Origin: Blastocatellia bacterium
GTDB taxonomy: Bacteria; Acidobacteriota; Blastocatellia; Chloracidobacteriales; JADJPF01
Direction of reading: 5' to 3'
Length of the DNA stretch: 64,000 nt
Assembly (NCBI GenBank): GCA_016713405.1
Contig: JADJPF010000027.1
Location: 310,001-374,000, forward strand
How positions within the stretch are numbered: the first letter of the stretch is position 1; every line of letters starts with the position of its first letter. The notes under the pieces are model-generated. The model saw nothing but the letters and a program-made list of their open reading frames with translations. It was not told the DNA's origin and made no database searches. Positions 16,314 to 26,363 of this stretch are shown here, in pieces. The translations under genes were made by a program, and so were the position numbers.

Positions 16314-17945
16314 ATGGGACAAGATAGTCAAACCCAAACAGATAAACAAAAAGAGTTAAATCAACTATTGCAAGAAGAAAAAATTGCAGTTCTAGCACCT
16401 GTTAGCACAGAGTTTGCCGAAATTCTTACTCCTGAAGCCCTTAAGTTTGTAGCTAAATTAGTAAGAAATTTTTCTAATAAACGAGAAGAACTTTTAGCCA
16501 ATCGATCAGCTAGACAAATTGAGCTAGACAATGGAAAAATGCCTGATTTTCTTGCTGAAACTGCTGCAATACGCTCTAGCGATTGGCAAGTTGCACCACT
16601 TCCCAACGACCTACAAGATCGACGAGTTGAAATTACTGGCCCAGTAGATAGAAAAATGATCATCAATGCCTTAAATTCTGGTGCTAAAGTCTTTATGGCT
16701 GATTTTGAAGATTCACACTCGCCAACCTGGGATGCAACAATTCAAGGGCAAATTAATTTAAGAGATGCTATTAGTGGGGCTATTACTTACAAAAGCCCAG
16801 AAGGAAAACAATATAAATTAAATCAAAATAGAGCAGTTTTAATGGTGCGTCCTAGAGGTTGGAATCTTTTGGAAAAGAATGTTTTGATTGATGGCAAACA
16901 AATTTCTGCTTCAATGTTTGATTTTTGGCTATTTTTCTACCACAACGCTAAAAATTTAATAGCTCAAGGCAGCGGCCCTTATTTTTATCTTCCTAAAATG
17001 GAAAGTCATTTAGAAGCAAGACTTTGGAATGATATTTTTATAATGGCTCAAGACTCTCTTTCCATTGCTCAAGGTACAATTAAAGCTACTGTTTTAATTG
17101 AGACAATTTTGGCTGCTTTTGAAATGGATGAAATTTTATACGAGCTAAAAGAACATTCTGCTGGGCTTAATTGTGGACGTTGGGACTATATTTTTAGCTT
17201 TATAAAGAAATTCCGTAATCACCCAGATTTTATCTTACCTGATCGTGCGTTAGTGACTATGACAACGCATTTCCTCCGTAGCTATTCTTTATTGCTAATT
17301 AAAACTTGTCATCGTCGTCGAGTCCATGCGATGGGCGGTATGGCTGCACAAATCCCAATAAAAAATAATGAAGAAGCAAACAACATTGCAATTGGAAAAG
17401 TTCGTGCAGATAAAAAACGAGAAGTCACCAATGGACATGATGGAACCTGGGTTGCTCATCCTGGATTAGTCGCTATTGCTATGGAAGAATTTAGCTTAAT
17501 GACTACACCTAATCAAATTGAACGATCAAGAGACGACGTTGAGATAGTTGCAAAAGATTTATTAACCGTTCCTACAGGCAGCATTACTTTATCAGGATTA
17601 AGAACAAATATTAATGTTGGAATGCTTTATTTAGAATCCTGGCTAAAAGGCTTAGGATGTGTCCCGCTTTATAACTTAATGGAAGATGCTGCAACAGCAG
17701 AAATCTCACGCGCACAAGTTTGGCAATGGGTTAAACATTCTGCCAAGTTAGACGATGGACAACCAATTACAAAAGATTTAGTTAAACAAATTTTGGCCGA
17801 TGAATTAGAAAAAATAAAAACTTCTGTTGGAGAGGAAAATTTTTCTGCTGGCAAATATAGCCTAGCAGGGGAAATTTTCCAAAAAATTGCTACAAATGAT
17901 GAGTTTGTAGATTTTCTTACTTTACCTGCTTACGAATTTATATAG
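16314..17945 (+). CDS. aceB: malate synthase A
   Basis: The protein joins glyoxylate and acetyl-CoA to form malate in the glyoxylate shunt. Family blocks seen include FMADFEDSHSPTWD, RPRGWN, a conserved E-x-I (VLIETILAAFEMDEI), GLNCGRWDY and GHDGTWVAHPGL. I prefer ATG 16314 (543 residues, close to the usual 530-540) over the TTG at 16278, which would add 12 residues; both lie downstream of the promoter. Isocitrate lyase follows after 22 bp, so the operon encodes the complete bypass and would allow growth on acetate or fatty acids. Assignment is firm. Confidence 0.95.
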   Translation: MGQDSQTQTDKQKELNQLLQEEKIAVLAPVSTEFAEILTPEALKFVAKLVRNFSNKREELLANRSARQIELDNGKMPDFLAETAAIRSSDWQVAPLPNDLQDRRVEITGPVDRKMIINALNSGAKVFMADFEDSHSPTWDATIQGQINLRDAISGAITYKSPEGKQYKLNQNRAVLMVRPRGWNLLEKNVLIDGKQISASMFDFWLFFYHNAKNLIAQGSGPYFYLPKMESHLEARLWNDIFIMAQDSLSIAQGTIKATVLIETILAAFEMDEILYELKEHSAGLNCGRWDYIFSFIKKFRNHPDFILPDRALVTMTTHFLRSYSLLLIKTCHRRRVHAMGGMAAQIPIKNNEEANNIAIGKVRADKKREVTNGHDGTWVAHPGLVAIAMEEFSLMTTPNQIERSRDDVEIVAKDLLTVPTGSITLSGLRTNINVGMLYLESWLKGLGCVPLYNLMEDAATAEISRAQVWQWVKHSAKLDDGQPITKDLVKQILADELEKIKTSVGEENFSAGKYSLAGEIFQKIATNDEFVDFLTLPAYEFI

Positions 17946-17967
17946 AAATTATGAAAGGGCATTTTTT

Positions 17968-19290
17968 ATGAGTAATTTAGATAAACTTAAACAAGAAGCT
18001 AATTTATTAGAACAAACTTGGAAAACCGATCCACGTTGGAAGGGCATTACCAGAACTTATAGTGCTAGTGATGTTGTTCGGCTACGTGGTTCTATGAGAA
18101 TTAATTATACTTTGGCAGAAGTAGGATCTAAGAAGCTGTGGGATTTACTCCATTCAGAAGATTATGTAGCTGCATTAGGTGCATTAACTGGTAATCAAGC
18201 CGTCCAACAAGTCCGAGCAGGCTTAAAAGCTATTTATCTTAGTGGTTGGCAAGTTGCAGCAGATGCTAATAATGCGGGCCAAATGTATCCAGACCAAAGC
18301 CTTTATCCTGCTGATAGCGTTCCAAATGTAGTACGTAAAATTAATAATTCCTTAACAAGAGCCGATCAAATTCAACATTCTAAAGGAAAAGATGATGTTT
18401 ACTGGTTTGCTCCAATTGTTGCTGATGCTGAAGCTGGTTTTGGTGGCTCATTAAATGCTTTTGAACTAATGAAAGGGATGATTGAAGCTGGTGCTTCGGG
18501 AGTACACTGGGAAGATCAATTAGCGTCTGCTAAAAAATGTGGTCATATGGGCGGCAAAGTCCTAGTTCCAACTACGGAATTTATCCAAAAATTAATGGCA
18601 GCACGTTTGGCTAGTGATGTTTTAGGTGTTCCTACAATAGTAGTTGCTAGAACTGATGCTAATGGCGCACATTTAATTACTAGCGATATAGACCCACGCG
18701 ACCAAAAATTCTTAACAGGTGAGCGCACCGCAGAAGGTTTCTATCGTATGCGTGGCGGTTTGGATGCTGCAATTGCTCGTGGCCTAGCTTACGCTCCTTA
18801 TGCTGATATGATTTGGTGTGAAACCTCTTCACCTAATGTTGAAGAAGCTAGAAGATTTGCTGAAAGCATTCATGAAAAATTCCCTGGAAAATTATTAGCT
18901 TATAACTGTTCACCTTCCTTTAACTGGAAACTAAAGCTAGACAATGCGACCATTGCTAAATTCCAAAAAGAATTAGGTGCAATGGGTTATAAATTCCAAT
19001 TTATTACCCTAGCAGGTTTCCATGCTCTAAATTACTCAATGTTTGAGCTAGCTAGAAACTACCGTGATACAGGAATGAGTGCCTATGCAGAGTTTCAAGC
19101 TAATGAATTTGCTGGTGAAGCTAATGGTTATACAGCAACTAAACACCAAGAATTTGTTGGCACAGGCTATTTTGATGAAGTTGCGCAAGTTATTTCTGGT
19201 GGTGAAGCCTCAACATTAGCCCTAGTTGGTTCTACAGAAGAAGAACAATTTCATGACAATGCAGAAGTTGTAGAAGCAGCAGCAAAATAA
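17968..19290 (+). CDS. aceA: isocitrate lyase
   Basis: The 440-residue enzyme cleaves isocitrate to glyoxylate and succinate. It contains the catalytic signature KKCGHMGGK with the active-site Cys, preceded by VHWEDQL and the metal-binding DAEAGFGG block, and later NCSPSFNW. The ATG at 17968 has AAAGGG about 10 nt upstream. It is the second gene of the aceBA operon and is closed by a strong terminator. Length and all key residues are normal for the family. Confidence 0.96.
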   Translation: MSNLDKLKQEANLLEQTWKTDPRWKGITRTYSASDVVRLRGSMRINYTLAEVGSKKLWDLLHSEDYVAALGALTGNQAVQQVRAGLKAIYLSGWQVAADANNAGQMYPDQSLYPADSVPNVVRKINNSLTRADQIQHSKGKDDVYWFAPIVADAEAGFGGSLNAFELMKGMIEAGASGVHWEDQLASAKKCGHMGGKVLVPTTEFIQKLMAARLASDVLGVPTIVVARTDANGAHLITSDIDPRDQKFLTGERTAEGFYRMRGGLDAAIARGLAYAPYADMIWCETSSPNVEEARRFAESIHEKFPGKLLAYNCSPSFNWKLKLDNATIAKFQKELGAMGYKFQFITLAGFHALNYSMFELARNYRDTGMSAYAEFQANEFAGEANGYTATKHQEFVGTGYFDEVAQVISGGEASTLALVGSTEEEQFHDNAEVVEAAAK

Positions 19291-19315
19291 ATTCTCAAAA
19301 TAAATTTTATTTTAC

Positions 19316-19353
19316 AAAAGGCAAGGCCATGAGGTCTTGCCTTTTATGTTTTT
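19316..19353 (+). terminator. intrinsic terminator of aceBA
   Basis: A 13-bp stem (19316-19328 with 19333-19345, one G-T wobble) with a 4-nt loop ATGA is followed by a T-rich tail. Confidence 0.9.
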
Positions 19354-19429
19354 AGAGATTTTGTATATAAGCGAAAATACTAAAAATTTTTAATATGTAT
19401 TTTTATATAACTTAACCGCAGTTTTTTTC

Positions 19430-19456
19430 TTGACAACACAGTTGTAATGCTATACG
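19430..19456 (+). promoter_or_regulatory. possible promoter of the TPR gene
   Basis: A perfect TTGACA (19430-19435) is followed 15 bp later by TATACG (19451-19456) with an upstream TG (extended -10). The spacer is short. It lies 88 bp before the likely start codon at 19544. Confidence 0.45.
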
Positions 19457-19543
19457 GTTGGCTTGTTTTGTCCTAAAACTTTTTCTATTAAATTTCTAAA
19501 TATAAATAAATTTTAGCTTCAATAATTGCGGAGCCGCTATTTT

Positions 19544-20116
19544 ATGACAGATTCAATCTTAAAAGTTAATACTGAACAAGAACTAGTTGATTTAATTCGT
19601 AAAACTGCTGAAGGTGAACTTACCCTTCAACAATTCTTTGAATTTAGTAATGAAGATATAGATCATATGGCACTTCTAGCTAATGCACTCTATGAAGAAG
19701 AGCGTTATGATGACGCTTTGGTTATCCTAGAAGGCTTGATTGCTCTTAATGATAAGGATTCTCGCTACTACAATGCTGCGGGAGCAATTTTTATTCAACA
19801 AGAAAAATATGATGAAGCTTATGAAGCTTTGACTAAATCCTTAGAACTTGACCCAAATAACCTGGATGCTTATGTTAATCGTGGCGAAGTATTTTTGGTA
19901 AATTCTCGTTTAGAGGAAGCAGCAGCGGACTTTGAAAAAGCTATTTCTATGGATCCAAGAGAAGAAAATCCTTCTGCTAATCGCGCCCGTCAGCTTGTTT
20001 GGGGAATGTATCAGTTTTTACAAGAATGTGAAAAACAAGGGCTACTAGACCCGGATTTTGACATAAATAGTTTGCATGAAGAGATTGATGATGATAAACC
20101 AAGTAATTTAGGTTAA
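19544..20116 (+). CDS. TPR-repeat protein
   Basis: The protein of 190 residues starts at ATG 19544, with GGAG 10 nt upstream; an in-frame TTG at 19526 lacks a spaced RBS. It has three or more tetratricopeptide repeats, for example ALYEEERYDDALVILEGLI, AAGAIFIQQEKYDEAYEAL and a repeat starting at NRGEVFLVNSRLEEA, each with the TPR pattern of small residues at positions 8 and 20. It is soluble and acidic at the C-terminus. TPRs act as protein-binding scaffolds; the partner is unknown. Confidence 0.8.
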   Translation: MTDSILKVNTEQELVDLIRKTAEGELTLQQFFEFSNEDIDHMALLANALYEEERYDDALVILEGLIALNDKDSRYYNAAGAIFIQQEKYDEAYEALTKSLELDPNNLDAYVNRGEVFLVNSRLEEAAADFEKAISMDPREENPSANRARQLVWGMYQFLQECEKQGLLDPDFDINSLHEEIDDDKPSNLG

Positions 20117-20157
20117 TTGAGTTTATAAAAATAAAGTCATCAAAAGCATAGAAAAAC

Positions 20158-20185
20158 TGCCCAGTGATTTATTGCTGGGCATCTT
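20158..20185 (+). terminator. hairpin just before the alpha/beta hydrolase start
   Basis: TGCCCAG (20158-20164) pairs with CTGGGCA (20175-20181) around a 10-nt loop and is followed by a short TCTTT. It could terminate the TPR transcript, but it ends only 10 bp before the next ATG, so a translational control role is also possible. Confidence 0.5.
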
Positions 20186-20191
20186 TACGTT

Positions 20192-21262
20192 ATGAAAAAA
20201 GATTTACTAGAAAAAAAACGCTCCATATCTAAATCAACCTTAAAAGAGATTTTCTTACAAACTCAACAAAAACCTTTTTTTCCTCATCCCCGCTATAAAC
20301 AACCGCACTTAATGACTTTAGCTGGGCATTTTTGGCCTAGGGATAAATCGATCACAGAAACTACTCAAGAACGTATTTTTCAAATAGATGAGGAAGCTAA
20401 AGTTCTAGCACATTGTCATTGGCAAAAAAATTATACTCAAAAACCTACTATTGTTATGGCACATGGCTTAGAAGGTTCAAGCCAAACACATTATATGATT
20501 GGTACTGCAATTAAAGCCTCAAAAATGGGTTTTAATGTTCTAAGAGTTAATCAACGTGGCGGTGGTGGCACACATTATCTTTCGCCAAGTGCTTATCATC
20601 CAGGCTTAAGCGATGACTTACGAGCTATCATCAAAGAATTAACTACAGTTGATAAACTGCAAACAATTTATTTACTTGGTTTTTCTATGGGAGGCAATCA
20701 GTCGCTAAAATTAGCTGGGGAATATGCTAATGAATTTCCCTTAGAGCTAAAAGGAATTTGTGCTATTTCTCCTCCAATAGATTTAGAAATGGTCACTAAA
20801 GCACTAAATAATCCTAAAAACTATTTTTTCCAAGCAAATTTCTTACGTGTTTTACATCGTAGCTTAAGGCGTTATCATAGACATTACCCTACACGCTATG
20901 ATATTAGCAAAGAATGGAAAGCCTTTACCCTGCGTCGATTTGAAGAGCTTTTTACTGCTCCTTGCAATGGTTTTTCTAGTGTAGAAGAGTATTACCATTT
21001 AGCTAGCTCTAAACGACTAATAAATAAAATAAAAATCCCTACTTTGGTTATTCATGCTCAGGATGACCCATTTATTCCTTTTCAAATGTTTGAAAAAGCA
21101 AGCTTTAGTGCTACAACATCTTTGCTTGCTCCACAATATGGTGGGCATATGGGTTTTTTGCGCGGAGAAGTAGACGAAGAAGACCGCTACTGGGCAGAAA
21201 ACCGCGCACTAGACTTTTTTAAGCTCTTAGAACAAGAAAACAAAGAAGAAACGGATTTTTAA
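20192..21262 (+). CDS. alpha/beta-fold hydrolase of the YheT type (COG0429)
   Basis: The 356-residue protein has the oxyanion block VMAHGLEGSSQTHY, the nucleophile elbow GFSMGGNQ (Ser in G-x-S-x-G), an Asp in HAQDDPFIP and a C-terminal His in YGGHMGF, completing a catalytic triad. The N-terminal PHPRYKQPHLMTLAGHFWP block is typical of YheT/ABHD1-3-like hydrolases, which are thought to act on esters or lipids. There is no signal peptide. Substrate unknown. A hairpin lies between the upstream TPR gene and this start. Confidence 0.85.
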   Translation: MKKDLLEKKRSISKSTLKEIFLQTQQKPFFPHPRYKQPHLMTLAGHFWPRDKSITETTQERIFQIDEEAKVLAHCHWQKNYTQKPTIVMAHGLEGSSQTHYMIGTAIKASKMGFNVLRVNQRGGGGTHYLSPSAYHPGLSDDLRAIIKELTTVDKLQTIYLLGFSMGGNQSLKLAGEYANEFPLELKGICAISPPIDLEMVTKALNNPKNYFFQANFLRVLHRSLRRYHRHYPTRYDISKEWKAFTLRRFEELFTAPCNGFSSVEEYYHLASSKRLINKIKIPTLVIHAQDDPFIPFQMFEKASFSATTSLLAPQYGGHMGFLRGEVDEEDRYWAENRALDFFKLLEQENKEETDF

Positions 21263-21332
21263 GTTAAACTTAAGCACAATCTTTTTATTTTCTCCGATAA
21301 TAAACTTTGAAACTGAATCAGCATTCATTTTT

Positions 21333-21920
21333 ATGTCAGAAACAGAAACAACCCTAACACGTGAACAAGAAGAAGTAATTGATGACATTGTTCGTCATCT
21401 TGCTATAAAACGCGAGTGCCTAGAGTTAATGACAGTAGCATTAACAGATTGGCCCGAAGGTATTGCTATTTACTATATTTTCCGCAAAGACCGACATGGA
21501 CGAATTTTCTATCATTACTTATGTTATGAGGGTGAGGTTTATTCACCCTTTACACCTGACGGGTTAGAGTTGTTATTAAAAAGATTGCTTTCTTCAAGAC
21601 GTTTTACTTTAACTGCGGAACAGCTAGTTAACATTATTTTGATGTATAAACGACCTGAGCCATTAATGACGATTATTACAGATGTTAAAAAAGAACTTTC
21701 TGCAAGCAGTCGCCATGCTTTAGAGTATTATTACGGTTTAACGGATTTATCTGCACAGTTAACAAGATTAGAGGAAGATTACAAAGTAGTTTTTTGGACA
21801 CTTAATTTTAGACGAGAAACCTTAAAGCGTTGGAATGCTTTTATTTATGAAGGTGGACGGTTGCGTTTAACAGAAGATGTTGTAATTGAACTGCGGGACG
21901 CTCGCGCCGGCCAACAATAG
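21333..21920 (+). CDS. hypothetical protein, 195 residues
   Basis: I do not recognise the family. The protein is soluble, has no signal or membrane segment, and looks mixed alpha/beta with a strand pair rich in aromatic residues (AIYYIFRKDRHGRIFYHYLC) and a helical second half. The start ATG has no clear RBS. The large repeat protein follows after 30 bp with a strong RBS, so the two are probably one transcription unit and may work together. Confidence 0.65.
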   Translation: MSETETTLTREQEEVIDDIVRHLAIKRECLELMTVALTDWPEGIAIYYIFRKDRHGRIFYHYLCYEGEVYSPFTPDGLELLLKRLLSSRRFTLTAEQLVNIILMYKRPEPLMTIITDVKKELSASSRHALEYYYGLTDLSAQLTRLEEDYKVVFWTLNFRRETLKRWNAFIYEGGRLRLTEDVVIELRDARAGQQ

Positions 21921-21950
21921 ATTAGATATTATATTGTTTAAGGAGTTGTT

Positions 21951-24900
21951 ATGGTTGACATTACCAATCCAAGTTTTATCCCATCCTATGAGCCTTTAGA
22001 TTTACAGCAACAAACTGTTGAGCAAACAGAGACACAAGATGCTAGTTTTTCTGCTCCAGCACCAGAGGCAGAAGAAACTAGTAGCGGTGGGGTGACAATT
22101 TTGTCTAAGTTAGGCAAAAAGGAAGACGAAGCTATCACGGATGAAGAAAAGCGTAGGTCAAAGGAAAAGGATAAAAGCCAAGTTGAGTCAAACCTAACTG
22201 CTCGATACTTAAAACCACGTCGTAGCTTTAATACAAACTCTCTTAAAGACCAGTTATCACAACGCTTGCAACAATCTAAGCCTCAAGGCGAGCCTGCAAA
22301 AGCCACAAATCAGCCTACTGACCAAACAAATCAAGATGCCAGCGTGTCAGAACAGCCTGATATGATGATGTCAGATGGGTTTGTCAAACTTCCAACAACT
22401 AATAAAGGGCAACAAGTTAGCAACCCTAAAGAAGGCAATAACTTAAGTCAACCAGGTTACTCACAAACTCCAACGGCTGATAGCATTTTTCGCGGGCAAG
22501 GGCAAAGCCCAAAGCAAAATCCTTTAGCCCAACCTGGTCAAAGTGTAATTCGTGATGGTCAAGGTCTAACAAATACATTTGGATTACAAAGAAATACTCA
22601 AGACGGACAATCTAATCCAGGTGTATCAAGTGATGGTAAAACACCTGGACAAAATAACAATGCTGGACAAGATCAATTGTCAAGCGGAGTACAAAAAGGT
22701 ACACCTAGACAATTTCCATCTCCATTAGGTACAAATATTAATCAATTAGCATCATCTTTAACATCAAGCATATTGTCATCTCAGCTAAAACCATCAACAA
22801 CCACCCAAAGCACCCCAGTCACCCCAAACAACACAGCCGACAGTAGCACTATGCCAAAGTCGCCTGTTTTTGGCCGACCTGCTGGACTTTCTTCCCAGGG
22901 CTTTCAATCTCCATTAACTCCACAACCTCCAAGCTCATCTCCTAATCCTTTAGGTCTACCAACAGAAAAACCTGGAGTTGGAAAAACATCTACACAAGAC
23001 ACAGACGCGCTATCACAAGCTAATGCTAAAAGTCCTTTTGGAGCAATAGTTAATAAGCCTGTTTCTATGTTTGAAGACAAGTCTAGCTATAGCCAAACTT
23101 CACTTGCAACCAATGACAAAGAACAAGTCAAAATGGCACTTGCAACAAAATTTCCTACTTTCGCAACTTTGCCGCCAAATATTCAAAATTCAATTGCTGA
23201 AGTTTTTGTCTCACAGCCGGATTTACCATTAGAAACAGCCGAAACCTTTATTCAATTTGCTGAAACTAATAGTTTTCAAAAATTAGGCACAAATGACAAA
23301 ACACTAGCACTTAAGATGCTTGGATCGCTTATGCAAAATCCAATGAGTGGTGCTAATGATGGTCGTATGGCTCAAGTCTTAAATGATATAGCAAGCGGAA
23401 TGATGGACTTACAAATTTATCGTTCTCCATCAAATGAGCCGGGCCGAAGTGATTCAACAGGTTTTGCACTTAATCTTGGTTCTCCAGAAGTTGCCGACGC
23501 TGTTAATCAAGCAATGAAAGGCGATAGCAGCAAGTTAGCCAATATTTTCTTAAATCTAGTTAAAGTTGTCCCAAATGTTCAAGCTCAAGATCCTACTTGG
23601 CAAACATTAATGTCCCAACCAGATTTCAAAGATTTACAAGTAGGAAAACAGGAAATCTTCCAAACAATGAAGCAATTTCCAGATGCTAATGCAAAACAGC
23701 TAGTTGAATATGCTGCTTCTCCTTCTGCTAAATTTGTTTTAGCGTCTCCAACAGATAAAACTAATGAACTAAAACTAGTTGCTTCAGTAAATACACTAAA
23801 AGAAGGTGAAACAAAAGACGTTAATGGCGAAACTGGACAACCTGCTAGAACTACTGGTTCAGGTTTAAGATTGCCAGGTCTTTCTGCTGGCAAACTGGAT
23901 GCAACACCCGGCACAACTCAGCAAATACCCCTAGATGAGCTTGTTCAAGAGGGAACTGTTAACATAGGACTTTACCGAGCTAATGACGGTAAGAAAAATG
24001 TTGTTGAAGAAAATAACATCAAGCTTAATATTGCTGATCCAAGTGTCCAACGTAGCCTTGCAACGGATGGAAAACTTGCTGGTGCTGCTGCAACTAGAAT
24101 GACTGCGGTTGCTGCAAAAAGTGTAGATCAAGCAATTAATGAGCTTAATAACAATCCTGCTTTTAAGAAGTTAGATGAAAAAACTAAACGTCTGCTAGCT
24201 AGCGCGTTAAAAGAACATCCTAAAGCTGATGTTGAGCAGTTACTTAAATTTGCTCAGTCTGATAGTTATACAGAAATTCCGCCAGATAAAAGCTCACGTG
24301 AAAAGGGCCATTTGATGAGAATGGTTGCATCCTTGCTACATCAATTTGCTGATAATCCTAAGCAATTAATGATGCTTTATAACTCTCTACAACGAATGTT
24401 TAATAATGATATTAAATTTGATGGGTTTCTTAATGACAGCAAATATATTAGCAATAACCAAGGTGGTGGAGTTTCTATTAATTCCAAATGGGTAGAAAAT
24501 GAGCGAGAAGCCGCAGCCGTCTTTGTTACAGAAGTTAACCATGCCTTGCATGAACGTCCAAATATGAATTGGGGCGGGACAATAGCATTTTTTGCTAATC
24601 AATATCGCTCAGCTTATACAGAAACTCTTTTCCGTACCAATGCACAACCTGAGCCAGAGCAGATGCGACAATTTATTACAGGACTGCTAAGTCCTCAACC
24701 TTCAAGCGTTTATGCTCATCTTTATAATACTTATCAAACTGACCCAGTTTTTACCAATCTAGTAAAATGGATAGAAGATAAATTAAATGATGATGAAGTA
24801 GTTAAACCAGAAGAACTACGTCAAACTTTATTGGGGATGGTTGGTAAGAGTCCAAATATTGAGAGTGAAGAACCTTTTCAAGATTCTTGGTTTATCGATA

Positions 24901-25451
24901 ATGAAAGCCCATTCCCAGATGCAGCAGCAGTTGTAGCACAGGTTTCAAGTCAAGTTGCGCTTGATCAGCTTTCTACCAAGGAACAAGCTGTAGTAATAAA
25001 CTTAGTCCGTAAATATGAAGCTGACCCATGCATTTTTCATGAATTGATGCAAATGCCACGTTTTCAACAAGCTGATGAAGCAGAAAAAACTTGGCTACTT
25101 CGTTTAGTTGGTGGGCTTTCTTCAGAAGCCTCTAAAGAAGGAAAAGGATCCACTGCGCAAAGAACACTTGCACAAGTTCTTGGTGGTAAAGTAGATATTC
25201 AATTTTATGAAAATCAAACAGATCCACGCCTTCAACATTTAGAAAAAAATGTCTTAAATATTAATTTTGATAAGCACAAAATTTGTTGGTTGATGATTGG
25301 GTTGCAGGATTTAATGATGCTGCAATTGATTCAATCCTTGGCACAAGAAAATAAACTTAATTTTTTAGTTTTATACCAGCTTTTCAACAAAAACAGGTGT
25401 TGGAGACATAAAAGCTGGTTTTATTTTTGCACTTATAGACATTGTACTTAA
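21951..25451 (+). CDS. large disordered/repeat protein with a zincin-like segment; true end probably 25354
   Basis: The start has AAGGAG 8 nt before the ATG. Residues 1-400 are Gln/Pro/Ser-rich and probably disordered. The rest contains about four diverged helical modules of the pattern F-x2-L then K-x2-LL and I-x-FY (around 430-500, 545-610, 735-815 and 1000-1090). Between modules 3 and 4 is TEVNHALH (860-867) followed by QYRSAYTE (884-891), like a zinc-peptidase motif whose first His is replaced by Thr. At the 3' end, adding one A to the run at 25278-25281 changes the tail to VDDWVAGFNDAAIDSILG with TAA at 25352-25354, ahead of the terminator that the present frame reads through. No signal peptide. 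An effector or toxin-like role is possible, unproven. Confidence 0.65.
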   Translation: MVDITNPSFIPSYEPLDLQQQTVEQTETQDASFSAPAPEAEETSSGGVTILSKLGKKEDEAITDEEKRRSKEKDKSQVESNLTARYLKPRRSFNTNSLKDQLSQRLQQSKPQGEPAKATNQPTDQTNQDASVSEQPDMMMSDGFVKLPTTNKGQQVSNPKEGNNLSQPGYSQTPTADSIFRGQGQSPKQNPLAQPGQSVIRDGQGLTNTFGLQRNTQDGQSNPGVSSDGKTPGQNNNAGQDQLSSGVQKGTPRQFPSPLGTNINQLASSLTSSILSSQLKPSTTTQSTPVTPNNTADSSTMPKSPVFGRPAGLSSQGFQSPLTPQPPSSSPNPLGLPTEKPGVGKTSTQDTDALSQANAKSPFGAIVNKPVSMFEDKSSYSQTSLATNDKEQVKMALATKFPTFATLPPNIQNSIAEVFVSQPDLPLETAETFIQFAETNSFQKLGTNDKTLALKMLGSLMQNPMSGANDGRMAQVLNDIASGMMDLQIYRSPSNEPGRSDSTGFALNLGSPEVADAVNQAMKGDSSKLANIFLNLVKVVPNVQAQDPTWQTLMSQPDFKDLQVGKQEIFQTMKQFPDANAKQLVEYAASPSAKFVLASPTDKTNELKLVASVNTLKEGETKDVNGETGQPARTTGSGLRLPGLSAGKLDATPGTTQQIPLDELVQEGTVNIGLYRANDGKKNVVEENNIKLNIADPSVQRSLATDGKLAGAAATRMTAVAAKSVDQAINELNNNPAFKKLDEKTKRLLASALKEHPKADVEQLLKFAQSDSYTEIPPDKSSREKGHLMRMVASLLHQFADNPKQLMMLYNSLQRMFNNDIKFDGFLNDSKYISNNQGGGVSINSKWVENEREAAAVFVTEVNHALHERPNMNWGGTIAFFANQYRSAYTETLFRTNAQPEPEQMRQFITGLLSPQPSSVYAHLYNTYQTDPVFTNLVKWIEDKLNDDEVVKPEELRQTLLGMVGKSPNIESEEPFQDSWFIDNESPFPDAAAVVAQVSSQVALDQLSTKEQAVVINLVRKYEADPCIFHELMQMPRFQQADEAEKTWLLRLVGGLSSEASKEGKGSTAQRTLAQVLGGKVDIQFYENQTDPRLQHLEKNVLNINFDKHKICWLMIGLQDLMMLQLIQSLAQENKLNFLVLYQLFNKNRCWRHKSWFYFCTYRHCT
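25375..25427 (+). terminator. intrinsic terminator inside the nominal 3' end of the repeat-protein frame
   Basis: ACCAGCTTTT (25375-25384) pairs perfectly with AAAAGCTGGT (25410-25419), followed by TTATTTTT. The loop holds a smaller CAACA/TGTTG hairpin. It lies 20 bp after the corrected stop. Confidence 0.85.
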
Positions 25452-25571
25452 GTTTTTTTTGTAGCAAGTTTAAGATTTGCTATAAGTTTTTGCTGGTGGG
25501 CTATATAGCTATTAAATCAAGCTAGATAAATCTAACTGTTTTATAAATTTATATTTTAAGGTGTAGAAATT

Positions 25572-26363
25572 ATGACTAATAGTAATCGTGTAGGTGGAAA
25601 AGTTGCTCTAGTGACTGGTGCTGGTTCAGGAATTGGTAAGGCTACAGCTATTTTATTGGCTCAAGAAGGTGCAAAAGTTGCTGTTACAGATATTAATCTA
25701 GCTAGTGCTGAGGCAACTAGAGATGAAATTTTAGCAAATGGCGGTGTGTCAATGGCTTATGAGCAAGATGTTAGTTTAGAAGAGCCTTGGCAGACTATTA
25801 CAAATGATATTTTGGCAAATTGGGGAAGCTTAAGTATTTTAGTTAATAATGCTGGAATTGCTATAACTAATAATTGTGATGAAATGTCTTTTGCTGATTG
25901 GCGCAAGTTAATGTCTATTAACTTGGACGGAGTTTTTCTTGGTACAAAATATGGTGTAATTGCAATGAAAAAAGGCACGGGTGGCAGCATCATTAATATT
26001 TCTTCTGCTGCTGGACATAAAGCGATACCAGGCGGAAGTGCTTATTGTGCTAGTAAAACAGCCGTGCAAATGCTGTCAAAATCTGTTGCTTTAGAGTGTG
26101 CGCAAAATGATAGCAATATTCGTGTTAACAGCGTTTCACCCGGCGGGGTAATGACGGCTATTTGGCAATCAACAGACTTTTGGAAAAAGTTAAAGAAAAA
26201 GTGTTGATGATAAAGTTTTTTGGGACGCAATGGCAAAAGGTATACCACTAAAAGATTTGCACAATCTGAAGAAATCGCCCAAGTTATTCTTTACTTAGCG
26301 TCGGATGCAAGCGGTTTTGTTACTGCAACAGACTTTTTAATTGATGGTGGTTATAGTGCTTAG
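25572..26363 (+). pseudogene. short-chain dehydrogenase/reductase, three apparent one-base deletions
   Basis: The open part (to 26207) has the NAD(P) motif TGAGSGIG, NNAGIA, the catalytic Ser in NISSAAG and Y-x-x-x-K in YCASK, so the core is intact. The frame then fails in FWKKLKKKC. Adding one A to each of the runs at 26184-26188, 26196-26200 and 26250-26253 restores a continuous family-like C-terminus, including FAQSEEIAQVILYLASDASG and a closing IDGGYSA, ending TAG 26361-26363. The sequence after the breaks is well conserved, which argues for base-calling errors. Related to the fragment at 3-149 by family only. Substrate unknown; a cyclohexanol or glucose dehydrogenase-like role is possible. 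Confidence 0.8.
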
